DNA of 64,000 nucleotides from Desulfarculaceae bacterium (GCA_021737145.1 JAIPEN010000009.1:87068-151067); one strand, 5' to 3'; shown: positions 1-8,078, counted from the first letter of the stretch. Made by a program: numbers and translations. Notes: generated by a model not told the origin, from the sequence alone.

Positions 1-1
1 C

Positions 2-967
2 TGCCGCGCCGCCGGGGTGCTGCCAATGCGGGTGGAGCCCGGCGGCCTGGAGGTGCGGGGTGGCCACACCCTGGCCTGGTTCGACCCGCTCCTGGGCGAG
101 GAGATAACCCTGGAGCCGGCCGTGGCCGTCATGGCCGAGCAATCCGGTGCCCCGCGGCCCGCCTGGCTGGACAACGAGCTGACCGTAAAGCCCTGGGACC
201 TGCTGGTGCCCGAGAACCCCCGCCTGGCCGGGGGCAAGACCAGCCGCTCCGGGCTCTATATTCTGGGCTCTCTCCGGGGAACCGCGCCCGGCGCGCCCCG
301 CCGGGCCGAGGCGGCCGCCGCCACGGCGGACATGCACGCGCGCCTCACCGGCAGGGTGGTGCCCATGCCCGCGGTGCGCGACCAGCTCTGCGCCCGCTGT
401 CTAAGCTGCGTGCGGGCCTGCCCCCACGGGGTGCCCCAGTTCGTGGGCTTCGGCATCGCCTGCTCGCCGGCCGGTTGCGTGGCCTGCGGCATCTGCGCGG
501 CCGAGTGCCCGGCCGAGGCCATCGCCCCGCCGGGCTGGGGCCAGCCCGAGATGCTGGCCGCCCTGGAAGCGGCCCTGGCCGTGGCCCCGGAGCCCAAGAT
601 GGTGCTGTTCGCCTGCGGCCAGTCGGGCATGCCCGCCGCGTCGGCCCTGTCGGCCTCGGGGCACCAGTGGCCCGCCGGTCTGGTGATCTTCCCCCTGGTC
701 TGCGCCGGGCGCACCAGCCAGGTGCTGGTCACCCGCGCCCTGGAGTTGGGGGCCAAGGGAGTGCTCACCGCGGGCTGCCATCCGGGCAACTGCCGCTCCA
801 TCAGCGGCAACCTGGTGGCCGCGGCCAAGCTGGAGATGGTCCAGGGCATGCTGGCCGAGCTGGGCCTGGACCCCGAGGCGGTGAGCTTCCTGCCCCTGGC
901 CAGCAACCAGACCCGCGAGCTGGCCCAAGCGGTGGAGGCCCTGGCGGTCAAGGCGGAGGAGGCGTGA
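2..967 (+). CDS. hdrA: HdrA-like subunit with C-terminal MvhD/FlpD domain (5' partial)
   Basis: The frame is open to the left window edge, so only the C-terminal part is present. Two ferredoxin-type 4Fe-4S motifs are visible: CARCLSCVRACP at about base 390, and a second four-cysteine set ending CGICAAECP at about 490-510. The last 130 residues are an MvhD/FlpD-type domain (methyl-viologen-reducing hydrogenase delta family), with conserved cysteines in FACGQSG, LVCAGR and GCHPGNC. In this family HdrA carries FAD and can bifurcate electrons, while MvhD accepts electrons from a hydrogenase or dehydrogenase. The stop overlaps the hdrC start (TGATG), so the genes are translationally coupled. The FAD domain lies outside the window, so the symbol rests on the Fe-S/MvhD part and the neighbours. 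Confidence 0.88.
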   Translation, partial: CRAAGVLPMRVEPGGLEVRGGHTLAWFDPLLGEEITLEPAVAVMAEQSGAPRPAWLDNELTVKPWDLLVPENPRLAGGKTSRSGLYILGSLRGTAPGAPRRAEAAAATADMHARLTGRVVPMPAVRDQLCARCLSCVRACPHGVPQFVGFGIACSPAGCVACGICAAECPAEAIAPPGWGQPEMLAALEAALAVAPEPKMVLFACGQSGMPAASALSASGHQWPAGLVIFPLVCAGRTSQVLVTRALELGAKGVLTAGCHPGNCRSISGNLVAAAKLEMVQGMLAELGLDPEAVSFLPLASNQTRELAQAVEALAVKAEEA

Positions 968-1464
968 TGCGGCTCAATGACTGCGATCCCGGCTTCAAGC
1001 ACCAGGTGGCCGCCGAGCCCGGGGGAGAGGGCATCCGGGTATGCTTTGGCTGCGCAGCCTGCAGCGCCCGCTGCCCGGTGGGGGCCAACCGCCCGGAGTA
1101 CGACCCTCGGCGCATCATCCGGGCCGCCCTGCTGGGCCGGCGCGAGGAGGTGCTGGCCTCGCCCCTGATCTGGCTCTGCTCCTCCTGCTACACCTGCGGC
1201 GAGGTCTGCCCCCAGGGGGTGCGCTTCACCGACGTGCTCACCGCCATCAAGAACATCGCCGCCCGGGCGGGACACGCCCCGCCCTCGGCCCGGATCACCG
1301 CCGAGCTTTTGGCCAAGCAGGGCCGTTTGCTGGAGGTCACCGAGTTCGAAAACGACAAGCGGGCCGAGCTGGGCCTGCCCCCGGTGGAGCAGCGGCCCCA
1401 TGACTTCCAGAGCATCCTGGGCCTAGAGCCCCCGCCCGAGGGCGGGGAAGGGGAGGGCGCGTGA
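967..1464 (+). CDS. hdrC: Heterodisulfide reductase subunit C-like ferredoxin protein
   Basis: A 165-residue cytoplasmic Fe-S protein. Two complete 4Fe-4S motifs are visible: C26/C29/C32/C36 (CFGCAACSARCP) and C71/C74/C77/C81 (CSSCYTCGEVCP). This is the standard HdrC layout. HdrC carries electrons from HdrA to the catalytic CCG subunit HdrB. The ATG overlaps the upstream stop by one base and its own stop abuts the hdrB start, so hdrA-hdrC-hdrB form one transcriptional and translational unit. No membrane segments are seen, which argues for a soluble HdrABC-type complex rather than HdrDE. Confidence 0.93.
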   Translation: MRLNDCDPGFKHQVAAEPGGEGIRVCFGCAACSARCPVGANRPEYDPRRIIRAALLGRREEVLASPLIWLCSSCYTCGEVCPQGVRFTDVLTAIKNIAARAGHAPPSARITAELLAKQGRLLEVTEFENDKRAELGLPPVEQRPHDFQSILGLEPPPEGGEGEGA

Positions 1465-2339
1465 TGAAGGCTCTCCTGTTTTTGGGCTGCACCGTGCCGG
1501 TGCGCAACCTCAACTACGAGCTCAGCGCCCGCAAGGTGTGCCAAGCCCTGGGGGTGGAGCTGGTGGACGACCCGGCCCTGGCCTGCTGCGGCTATCCCCT
1601 CAAGGGCTCGGACCAGGGCCACGCCCTGGTCATCGCCGCCCGGGCCCTGGCCCAGGCCAAGGCCCACGATCTGCCCCTGGTGGCCCTGTGCTCGGCCTGC
1701 GCCGGCACCCTGGCCGAGGCCGAGCATCACCTGGCCCACGACCCGGCCGCGGCCGAGGCGGTCAACCGGGAGCTGGAGCCCCTGGGCCTCAAGTACGAGC
1801 CCGGCGCGCGGGTGAACCACCTGATGCGCTTTTTGCTCAGCGAGGTGGGCCTGGAGGCCATTCAGGCCAAGATGAGCAAGAGCCTGGAGGGCTTTTCCTT
1901 CGCGCCCCACTACGGCTGCCACTATCTGAAGCCGGCCGAGGTGATCGGCGGGCTGGACGACCCTGAAAACCCCCAGAGCATGGGCCAGCTCATCGCGGCC
2001 ACCGGGGCCAGGGCGGTCAGCCACCCCCGGCTCAAGGACTGCTGCGGGGGCGGAGTGCTGGGCGCGGACGAAGAGCTGGCCGGGTCGTTGGCCGGGGCCA
2101 AGCTGGCCGAGCTCAACGAACTGGGGGTCACGGCCATGGTGCTGGTCTGCCCCTTTTGCAACGTGATGTACGAGGGCCAGCAAAAGGCCATCGCCAAGCG
2201 CCTGGACACCAAGTTCAAGGTGCCGGTGGTCTATCTGACCCAAATCCTGGGCCTGGGCCTGGGCCTGAGCCCGGACGAAGTGGGCCTAAAGCTCAACCGG
2301 GTCAAGCCCAAGGAGCTGATCAAGGCCTTCAAGGAATAG
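1464..2339 (+). CDS. hdrB: Heterodisulfide reductase subunit B-like CCG-domain protein
   Basis: A 291-residue protein with two complete CCG domains: C9, C41-C42, C76/C79, and C152, C193-C194, C229/C232. In HdrB these ligate two non-cubane 4Fe-4S clusters that reduce a disulfide. The ATG at 1464 overlaps the hdrC stop; a GTG three bases upstream of it is a less likely start. In a bacterium without coenzyme M/B the substrate is unknown, and the lipoyl protein encoded next is the obvious candidate partner (inference). Family and subunit assignment are firm; the physiological substrate is not. Confidence 0.92.
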   Translation: MKALLFLGCTVPVRNLNYELSARKVCQALGVELVDDPALACCGYPLKGSDQGHALVIAARALAQAKAHDLPLVALCSACAGTLAEAEHHLAHDPAAAEAVNRELEPLGLKYEPGARVNHLMRFLLSEVGLEAIQAKMSKSLEGFSFAPHYGCHYLKPAEVIGGLDDPENPQSMGQLIAATGARAVSHPRLKDCCGGGVLGADEELAGSLAGAKLAELNELGVTAMVLVCPFCNVMYEGQQKAIAKRLDTKFKVPVVYLTQILGLGLGLSPDEVGLKLNRVKPKELIKAFKE

Positions 2340-2460
2340 CAATTTGGCGCTGCTTGGCTGCTATGCTATAGCTAGCGGAACAAGCAGGGGGCGCGGCCCG
2401 CGCCCGGTCCAAAACAGACATGAACCAACCCCAGCGGGGAGCTTGAGGAGGAGTCGGCCC

Positions 2461-2889
2461 ATGGAGGTTTCAGGCTACAATTTTCCCGATGAGCTGTACT
2501 ACGACACCAACCACTTCTGGGCCCGGGTGGAGGGCGATGTGGTGGTGATGGGCACCACCGACCTGACCCAGCGCCTGGCTGGCGAGATCACCTTCGTGGA
2601 CGTGCCCGAAGAGGACGACGAGGTGACCCAGGGCAAGCCCTTCGGCTCCATCGAGAGCGGCAAATGGGTGGGCCGGGTCTATGCCGTGGTCTCCGGCGAG
2701 GTTGCCGAGGGCAACGAGGAGCTGGAGGACGAGCCGGAGCTGATCAACTCCGACTGCTACGGCGAGGGTTGGATTTGCAAGATAACGCCCGGCGACCTGG
2801 AGGGAGACCTGTCCAAGTTGATGCAAGGCGAGGCCTACGCCAAGTGGGTGGAGGCCGAGATCGCCAAGCTGGACCAGGACCAGGGCTAG
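2461..2889 (+). CDS. GcvH-like lipoyl carrier protein in the hdr cluster
   Basis: A 142-residue protein of the glycine cleavage H / lipoyl-carrier fold. The acceptor lysine is K68 in the context IESGKWVGRVY, where canonical GcvH has ESVKA. The downstream SGEV and YGEGW segments are also conserved. Start ATG 2461 is preceded by GAGGAGG about 7 bases upstream. No glycine cleavage genes (gcvT, gcvP) are nearby; the gene sits 121 bases after hdrB. Known precedent: lipoate-binding proteins partner sHdr complexes in sulfur-oxidising bacteria. I infer a dedicated Hdr partner whose lipoyl disulfide is the redox substrate. It could instead be a second general GcvH. Confidence 0.85.
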   Translation: MEVSGYNFPDELYYDTNHFWARVEGDVVVMGTTDLTQRLAGEITFVDVPEEDDEVTQGKPFGSIESGKWVGRVYAVVSGEVAEGNEELEDEPELINSDCYGEGWICKITPGDLEGDLSKLMQGEAYAKWVEAEIAKLDQDQG

Positions 2890-2946
2890 GAGCCGGGCAT
2901 GAGCATCGCACTGACCATGCGATATTGCCGGCCGGCTGAAGGAGGG

Positions 2947-2970
2947 CGGGGCCCCTGGCCCCGTGTCTTT
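2947..2970 (+). terminator. Weak hairpin/terminator between lipoyl gene and dehydrogenase gene
   Basis: The inverted repeat CGGGGCC-CCT-GGCCCCG is followed by TGTCTTT, 57 bases after the lipoyl-protein stop. The T tract is poor, so it may only attenuate read-through into the FAD/Fe-S dehydrogenase gene. Confidence 0.4.
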
Positions 2971-3065
2971 AGCCGGAAGTAGGGGCGAATCTTCGGGGAG
3001 GGCGCAGCGGCGTCCTCCCCGCCTGCTTGTAGTGGCCCGGAGCGCCGGGCCTGGGAGGGAGCATC

Positions 3066-5654
3066 ATGGAGATCAACGCAAAGCTTGCCGAGATCGTGGG
3101 AGAGGAGAACGTCGTCACCAACCAGGCCGACTGCCTGGCCTATGCCCGGGACATGTCGGTGCATATCGGCCTGCCCGACGCCATGGTCTTTGCCGAGACC
3201 ACCGAGCAGGTCAGCCAGGTCATGGCCGCGTGTCACCAGGCCGGGGTGCCGGTGACCGCCCGGGGCGGCGGCACCAGCGTCACTGGCGCGGCCCTGGCCC
3301 CCCACGGCGGGGTGGTGCTCAACCTTATCCGCATGAACCAGGTGTTGGAGATAAACCTGCCGGACCACTACGCCCGGGCGCAGGCCGGGGTGGTCTGCGG
3401 GGCGCTAAACGCGGCGGTGGCGGCCCAGGGATTTTTCTTCCCGCCCGATCCGGGCAGCGCGGGCATCGCCACCATCGGCGGCATGATCAACACCAACGCC
3501 TCGGGCATCCGGGCGGTGAAGTACGGCACCACCAAGGACTACGTAATGGGCCTGACCGTGGTGCTGGCCGACGGCCGCATCCTTCAGACCGGCTCCAAGG
3601 CCCCCAAGAGCTCCAGCGGCTACAACCTCACCCAGCTCTTCTGCGCGTCCGAGGGCACCCTGGGGGTGATCACCGAGGCCACGGTTAAGATCCTGCCCGC
3701 CCCGCCCTATGCCATCAGCGCCCGCCTGGAGTTCCCGGACATCCAGAGCGCGGGCGACGCGGTCACCGAGATGCTCACCTCCGGCGTGCCCATCGCCACC
3801 TGCGAGATTTTGGACGACGTGTCCATCCAGGTGCTGCAAAAGGCCATCAGCCTGGAGGTGGACGACGGCGTGGGCTGCATGATCATGCTGGAGCTGGACG
3901 GCCACAAGGCGGCGGTGGAGGACTACGTCAAGCAGGTCGACGCCATCTGCGGCAAGCACAATATCGTGGGCGCCAAGTGGACCGACGACGACCTGGAAAA
4001 GGCCCCCCTGTGGGAGGCGCGCCACCGCCTGGTGCCGGCCATGAGCCGCCTGAAGCCCGGCTACCGTCTGGTGCCCCTGATGGAGGACTTCGGGGTGCCC
4101 ATGACCAAGATCCCGGAGACCATCCGGCAGATTCAGGCCATCGGCAAAAAGCACGGCTTCCCCATCGCCACCTTCGGCCACATCGGCGACGGCAACCTGC
4201 ACGCCACCTTCATCATGGACGTGAAAAACGCCGACGAGTGGGACGCGGTGAAAAAGATCGCCCTGGAGTTCGTGGAGCTCACCGCCTCGATGGAAGGCAC
4301 CATGAGCGCCGAGCACGGCCTGGGCATGGCCAAGAGCCCCATCATCGAGGCCGAGCTGGGGGTCACCGGCAAGCAGACCATGCAGGTCATCAAGGACGCC
4401 ATGGACCCCAAGGGCATCCTCAACCCGGCCAAGATGGGCCTCAAGGACTCCATCGAGGACATCTACGAGCGCAGCGGCTTCGACCCCCTGCGCATGGCCC
4501 ACCCGGACGTAAGCAGCCTGGGCGCGGCCGACAACGAGATCGTGGCCTGCATCCAGTGCGGCTTCTGCCGCCTGGGCTGCCCCACCTACGCCCAGACCGA
4601 CCTGGAGTCCATGAACGCCAAGGGCCGCATAACCCTGGCCTTCGCTCTGCTCACCGGGGCCATGCAGGGCTCGGCCGACATGGCCGAGCGCCTGTATCAG
4701 TGCATGCTGTGCATGAACTGCAAATACACCTGCCCGGCCCAGGTGGACCTGGCCGTGGTGGTGCAGGCCGCCCGCCAGCGACTGGTGGAGCAGGGCTATC
4801 TGCCCGAGATATTCAAGAAGCTCATGGTGGACATGATCGAGGCGGGCAACCCCTTTGCCCAGCCCCGCGAGACCCGCACCGACTCCTATCCCGTGGGTTA
4901 CGAGGCCAAGGACAAGGCCGACACCCTCTTGCACCTGGGCTGCGTGGCCTCCTACCAGGACGTGAAGATCATCCCCGCGGTGATGAAAATCCTGGACAAG
5001 GCGGGCATCGACTTCACCACCCTGGGCCAGGATGAGAACTGCTGCGGCTATTTGGCCTACCTGGTGGGCGACATGCCCACCTTTGACAAGGTGGCCTCGG
5101 CCAACGCGGCCATCTTCAAGGACAAGGGCATCAACCAGCTGCTCACCACCTGCGCCGGTTGCTACAAGACCTTTGAGGACCTCTATCCCAAGCACGGCCA
5201 CGGCGACGGGTACAAGCCCAACCATGTGGTGTTTTTGCTAAAGGAGCTCATCGAGGGCGGCAAGCTCAGCTTCAAGGACGACGCCAAGCCGCTCAAGGTG
5301 GCCTATCACGATCCCTGCGACCTGGGCCGCCACCTGGGGGTCTACGAGGAGCCCCGCGAGGTGATAAAGGCCCTGCCCGGGGTGGAGCTGATCGAGTTCC
5401 CCCTGAACCGCCAGCTTGCCAAGTGCTGCGGCGGCGGCGGCGGGGTCAAGGCGTTCGCCAACGACCTGAACCAGGACATCGCTCTGGCCCGCATCAAGCA
5501 GGCCATCGACGTGGGGGCCGACACCGTGGTCAGCGCCTGCCCCAGCTGCAAGAACTCCCTGAACCAGGGCGCGGCCCGGGCCCGCAAGGAGAAGCTGGGC
5601 AAGGTCAAGGTCATGGACATCACCGAGCTGGTGGCCGGCCGCCTGGTCAAGTAA
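3066..5654 (+). CDS. FAD-binding 2-hydroxyacid dehydrogenase fused to Fe-S CCG protein (GlcD-GlcF type)
   Basis: An 862-residue fusion. Residues about 1-460 are a PCMH-type FAD dehydrogenase like GlcD/D-lactate dehydrogenase (motifs RGGGTSVTGAAL, GSAGIATIGGM, GHIGDGNLH, EHGLGMAKSP). Residues about 490-560 carry two 4Fe-4S motifs (CIQCGFCRLGCP, CMLCMNCKYTCP). Residues about 620-850 hold two CCG domains (ENCCGY near 657, KCCGGGGG near 786). Such enzymes oxidise lactate, glycolate or similar 2-hydroxyacids and pass electrons through Fe-S centres. GGGAGGGA precedes the ATG. Position after hdr and the lipoyl gene suggests it feeds or drains the Hdr complex (inference). The substrate cannot be read from the sequence. 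Confidence 0.9.
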   Translation: MEINAKLAEIVGEENVVTNQADCLAYARDMSVHIGLPDAMVFAETTEQVSQVMAACHQAGVPVTARGGGTSVTGAALAPHGGVVLNLIRMNQVLEINLPDHYARAQAGVVCGALNAAVAAQGFFFPPDPGSAGIATIGGMINTNASGIRAVKYGTTKDYVMGLTVVLADGRILQTGSKAPKSSSGYNLTQLFCASEGTLGVITEATVKILPAPPYAISARLEFPDIQSAGDAVTEMLTSGVPIATCEILDDVSIQVLQKAISLEVDDGVGCMIMLELDGHKAAVEDYVKQVDAICGKHNIVGAKWTDDDLEKAPLWEARHRLVPAMSRLKPGYRLVPLMEDFGVPMTKIPETIRQIQAIGKKHGFPIATFGHIGDGNLHATFIMDVKNADEWDAVKKIALEFVELTASMEGTMSAEHGLGMAKSPIIEAELGVTGKQTMQVIKDAMDPKGILNPAKMGLKDSIEDIYERSGFDPLRMAHPDVSSLGAADNEIVACIQCGFCRLGCPTYAQTDLESMNAKGRITLAFALLTGAMQGSADMAERLYQCMLCMNCKYTCPAQVDLAVVVQAARQRLVEQGYLPEIFKKLMVDMIEAGNPFAQPRETRTDSYPVGYEAKDKADTLLHLGCVASYQDVKIIPAVMKILDKAGIDFTTLGQDENCCGYLAYLVGDMPTFDKVASANAAIFKDKGINQLLTTCAGCYKTFEDLYPKHGHGDGYKPNHVVFLLKELIEGGKLSFKDDAKPLKVAYHDPCDLGRHLGVYEEPREVIKALPGVELIEFPLNRQLAKCCGGGGGVKAFANDLNQDIALARIKQAIDVGADTVVSACPSCKNSLNQGAARARKEKLGKVKVMDITELVAGRLVK

Positions 5655-5674
5655 GCCCCTCTACTCGCCTCCCC

Positions 5675-5712
5675 GGCCGCCCGGCGCACCCCACGCCGGG
5701 CGGCCTCTTTTT
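5675..5712 (+). terminator. Rho-independent terminator after the dehydrogenase gene
   Basis: A 12-bp GC stem (GGCCGCCCGGCG / CGCCGGGCGGCC) with loop CACCCCA, followed by TCTTTTT, 20 bases after the stop. It closes the hdr-lipoyl-dehydrogenase operon. Confidence 0.85.
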
Positions 5713-5889
5713 CGGGATGCGCTGCCCCGGCTTACGGTAAACCGCCCGCGCTCCGCGCCCCGGCCCTTGCCGGGCTTGCCCCCTAAGTGCCCGCAATCAT
5801 AAGCTTGCCGGAAATGAAGCAGGATTCAGCACCGCCGGCGGCATCTTTGCATTGCTTTTCTCCTGCCCCGCCGGGGGCAGGGGGAAAGT

Positions 5890-6288
5890 GTGCGGTTTTA
5901 TCAGCTAAAAGCGATCAGCCTGGCCTGGCTGGGCGGCTGGCTATTGCCCGGCTGCCTGGCCCAGCCCGTGGGCCGGGCGCGGGCTCCGGGGCCTGTTTTG
6001 GCCGGTGGGCCGGTGAGCGGCAGCGAGGCCCTGTGGTGGCCCTGGGCCGTGGGGCTGGGCATCGTGCTGGGAGCGGGCCTGGCCCTGGCGGCGTGGGCCT
6101 GGCTCAGCCGCCCGGCCCCGCGCTCGCCCGGGCGCTGGTGGGGCAGCGGCGACACGGGCAACCTCCGCGCCGCCCTGCGCCTGGTGGAGCAGGTGATCCA
6201 CGACTCCAACCACCGCATGAAGGTGGTGCCGTTTGATAAGTGGGTGGCGGAGAGGAGGAGGAAGAAGGATGGTAAGGGAAAGAAATAG
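5890..6288 (+). CDS. Small membrane protein of unknown function
   Basis: A 132-residue protein with GTG start after GGGGGAAA. Residues 1-24 resemble a signal peptide or membrane anchor (LAWLGGWLLPGCLA; LPGC would fit a lipoprotein box loosely). A second hydrophobic helix lies at about 50-72 (GLGIVLGAGLALAAWAWL). The C-terminal 60 residues are cytoplasm-like and end in a Lys/Arg-rich tail. The organisation (N-terminal signal, one TM, basic tail) resembles FliO-like small membrane proteins, but no flagellar gene is near and I do not claim it. Base composition matches the chromosome. Real coding is likely; function is unknown. Confidence 0.6.
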   Translation: MRFYQLKAISLAWLGGWLLPGCLAQPVGRARAPGPVLAGGPVSGSEALWWPWAVGLGIVLGAGLALAAWAWLSRPAPRSPGRWWGSGDTGNLRAALRLVEQVIHDSNHRMKVVPFDKWVAERRRKKDGKGKK

Positions 6289-6384
6289 ACCGGAAGCCCC
6301 AGGGTTGACAGGGGGATTGCAATAATGGCAGGGTGATAAAGGTTCTCAGTGGGGGGAACCCCACTAAAGTTTGGGTCATGATTG

Positions 6385-6417
6385 CCCGGCCTGCCCCGCC
6401 AGGGGTGGCCGGGTTTT
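6385..6417 (+). terminator. Hairpin with T tract downstream of the small membrane protein gene
   Basis: CCCGGCC and GGCCGGG arms separated by 15 bases and followed by TTTTCATTTT. It ends the GC-rich segment just before the AT-rich patch begins. Confidence 0.6.
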
Positions 6418-6443
6418 CATTTTCGACACTGGATTTATAATTG

Positions 6444-6470
6444 GCTTTGTTCCTAGAATTTGAACAAAGC
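6444..6470. promoter_or_regulatory. Inverted repeat upstream of the DUF397-like gene
   Basis: Perfect 9-bp arms GCTTTGTTC and GAACAAAGC separated by 9 bases, about 60 bases before the start of the DUF397-like gene. There is no T tract. The size and symmetry fit a dimeric repressor site (inference). Confidence 0.45.
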
Positions 6471-6531
6471 TTTCACCAAGACCAATTCGCAATAACGCAA
6501 TTCATTTTACAGTTGATAGGAGTGAAGAACT

Positions 6532-6732
6532 ATGCGCAATTGCCAACCAGTTTTCAAGATAAGCTCTCTTAGTAGACGCGGTAGGTCGTGTGTTGCGGTT
6601 GCAATGACACCAGGGAAAATATTAGTTAAACATTCCAGCCGTAAAGGGCCAGTTTTGTCCTTCACAGAAAAAGAATGGAGTGCTTTTATTGCAGGAGTAA
6701 AATCTGGTGAATTTGATTTGGACTTAAAATAG
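6532..6732 (+). CDS. DUF397-like small protein
   Basis: A 66-residue protein. The C-terminal half reads like the DUF397 signature: GPVLSFTEKEWSAFIAGVKSGEFD matches the family pattern of G-P-L-x-F-x-x-x-x-W-x-x-F-x-x-G-x-x-x-G-E-F-D (positions about 42-63). The N-terminal half has the SS...R...C-V-A-V-A pattern of the same family. DUF397 proteins are known mainly from Actinobacteria, where they often pair with XRE regulators of the BldB/WhiJ type. Here it lies in an AT-rich patch 16 bases upstream of a membrane-protein gene, probably co-transcribed. Role unknown; acquisition by transfer is likely. AGGAG precedes the ATG. Confidence 0.7.
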   Translation: MRNCQPVFKISSLSRRGRSCVAVAMTPGKILVKHSSRKGPVLSFTEKEWSAFIAGVKSGEFDLDLK

Positions 6733-6748
6733 ATAGGAGAAACACCAG

Positions 6749-7246
6749 ATGGATTTTACACTGATTAGTCTGATTATATCCTTATTCATTGGTCAGGCAA
6801 CCTTATACTTTTGGGAGGATCCGCAAATACCTGATCTAGAGGCAGCGCGCCGGAGACGACTTGAGAAAATGGCGAAAAAATTCATCGACACAATAGGTAG
6901 AAACCCTGGACAGGATGACGACGCCGGATTGCCAACCAGTTTTTTACTAAAAATCACATCAGAAAACAGAGAGCTTGCATCTCCCGTAAGAGAACTTACA
7001 CCGCATAAAAAAATTAGATGGCTTTTGTCTGGTGCTTTTGTTCTTTCCTTTGCCTATGGTCTGCTCAACGATTCACTTTCGTATTGGAACCTAACAGTTT
7101 TTAAATTGCTAGGCGCGCTCGTAGGTGTTACAGATATTTTAGCTATTATAGCGATTGGACTGGCGGCAATCGCGTTCTGGTATGGTATACAAGAATTTAT
7201 TTATATATTAGAGATAAGGAAGATACTTAATGAAGATGAAAGTTAA
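6749..7246 (+). CDS. AT-rich membrane protein of unknown function
   Basis: A 165-residue protein. Hydrophobic segments lie at about residues 3-22 (ISLIISLFIGQATLYFW), 90-107 (LLSGAFVLSFAYGLL) and 117-155 (LLGALVGVTDILAIIAIGLA and following). A charged region between the first and second contains ARRRRLEKMAKKFIDT. Its codon use and base composition match the adjacent DUF397-like gene and differ sharply from the GC-rich surroundings, so the two probably arrived together. I do not recognise the family. It could be the membrane partner (effector or target) of the DUF397-like protein, which is speculation from gene order. Confidence 0.65.
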   Translation: MDFTLISLIISLFIGQATLYFWEDPQIPDLEAARRRRLEKMAKKFIDTIGRNPGQDDDAGLPTSFLLKITSENRELASPVRELTPHKKIRWLLSGAFVLSFAYGLLNDSLSYWNLTVFKLLGALVGVTDILAIIAIGLAAIAFWYGIQEFIYILEIRKILNEDES

Positions 7247-7358
7247 TGGCGAGATTACACCTCTTTGCTATTAACAACGTAAGCTCGACAAGAATTAAAA
7301 TAGTTTTCGGCCTCGTTTGGTTTTTAGTTTTTTCTCAAATATTGTGTAGTATCTCCAC

Positions 7359-7988
7359 CTACCCCGCCGTAAGGTAGTACGCCAGGTTGTCCAGCTTCAC
7401 GGTGAAGTCCACGTTCTCCACGCGCACCCCCTCGGGGGCGTGAATCTGGGTGGGCGCAAAGTTCAGGATGCCCTTGACCCCCACGTCGATGAAGCGGTTG
7501 GCGATCTCCTGGGCAAAGTTGGGCGGCGCGGCGATGACCCCCATCTCCACCTGCTTTTCCTTGCAGATGTTGGCCATCTCGTTGGGCGGGTGGATCACCA
7601 GGCCGGTGACCAGCTTGCGCCCGATCTTCATGGGGTCGGCGTCAAAGGCGGCCACGAAACGGTAGCCCTGCTTGGAGAAGTTCTCGTGGGCCACCAGGGC
7701 GCAACCCAGGTTTCCCACCCCCACCAAGGCCAGGTTCCATTCCTTGTTCAGGCCCAGGATCTTCTTGATGTCGAACAGAAGCTCTTTTACGTAATAGCCG
7801 ACTCCCCGCACGCCGAACTGGCCGAAGTAGGCCAGATCCTTGCGTATCTGGGCCGGATTGACCCCGCAGAGCTCGGCCAGCCTCTTGGAAGACACCACGG
7901 TCACCTGCTCGACCACCAGGCCCTCCAGGGCGCGGGTGTAGAGCGAGAGGCGGGTGATGGTGGCTGCCGGAATCTTCAAGAACTTCAT
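7359..7988 (-). CDS. rex: Redox-sensing transcriptional repressor Rex
   Basis: A 209-residue Rex protein. The N-terminal winged helix (residues 1-80) includes VVSSKRLAELCGVNPAQIRKD and FGQFGVRGVGY. The Rossmann NAD(H) domain starts at LALVGVGNLG (about 87-95), and the C-terminal domain-swap helix is present. Rex senses the NADH/NAD+ ratio and represses fermentation, respiration or ATP synthase genes; in sulfate reducers it controls sat and energy genes. It lies downstream of the F0 genes but is separated from atpE by a strong terminator, so it may have its own promoter. I saw no clear Rex box in this window. Confidence 0.95.
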   Translation of the reverse strand: MKFLKIPAATITRLSLYTRALEGLVVEQVTVVSSKRLAELCGVNPAQIRKDLAYFGQFGVRGVGYYVKELLFDIKKILGLNKEWNLALVGVGNLGCALVAHENFSKQGYRFVAAFDADPMKIGRKLVTGLVIHPPNEMANICKEKQVEMGVIAAPPNFAQEIANRFIDVGVKGILNFAPTQIHAPEGVRVENVDFTVKLDNLAYYLTAG

Positions 7989-8034
7989 TGCAAAACGCCA
8001 ACCTTTTTGTGCTTAGAGGCACATGCGGGCCCCT

Positions 8035-8071
8035 AAAAAAAGGACCGGGCCCCTTGCGGAGCCCGGCCCTA
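8035..8071 (-). terminator. Terminator between atpE and rex (minus strand)
   Basis: On the minus strand, GGGCCGGGCTCC and GGGGCCCGGTCC pair around GCAA and are followed by seven T. It ends the F0 operon immediately after atpE. Confidence 0.85.
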
Positions 8072-8078
8072 TTGTTCT

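Noticed and set aside
3405..5225. 606-codon minus-strand ORF opposite the FAD/Fe-S dehydrogenase
   Set aside because: Low-complexity translation, no start signal, fully overlaps a well-supported gene.
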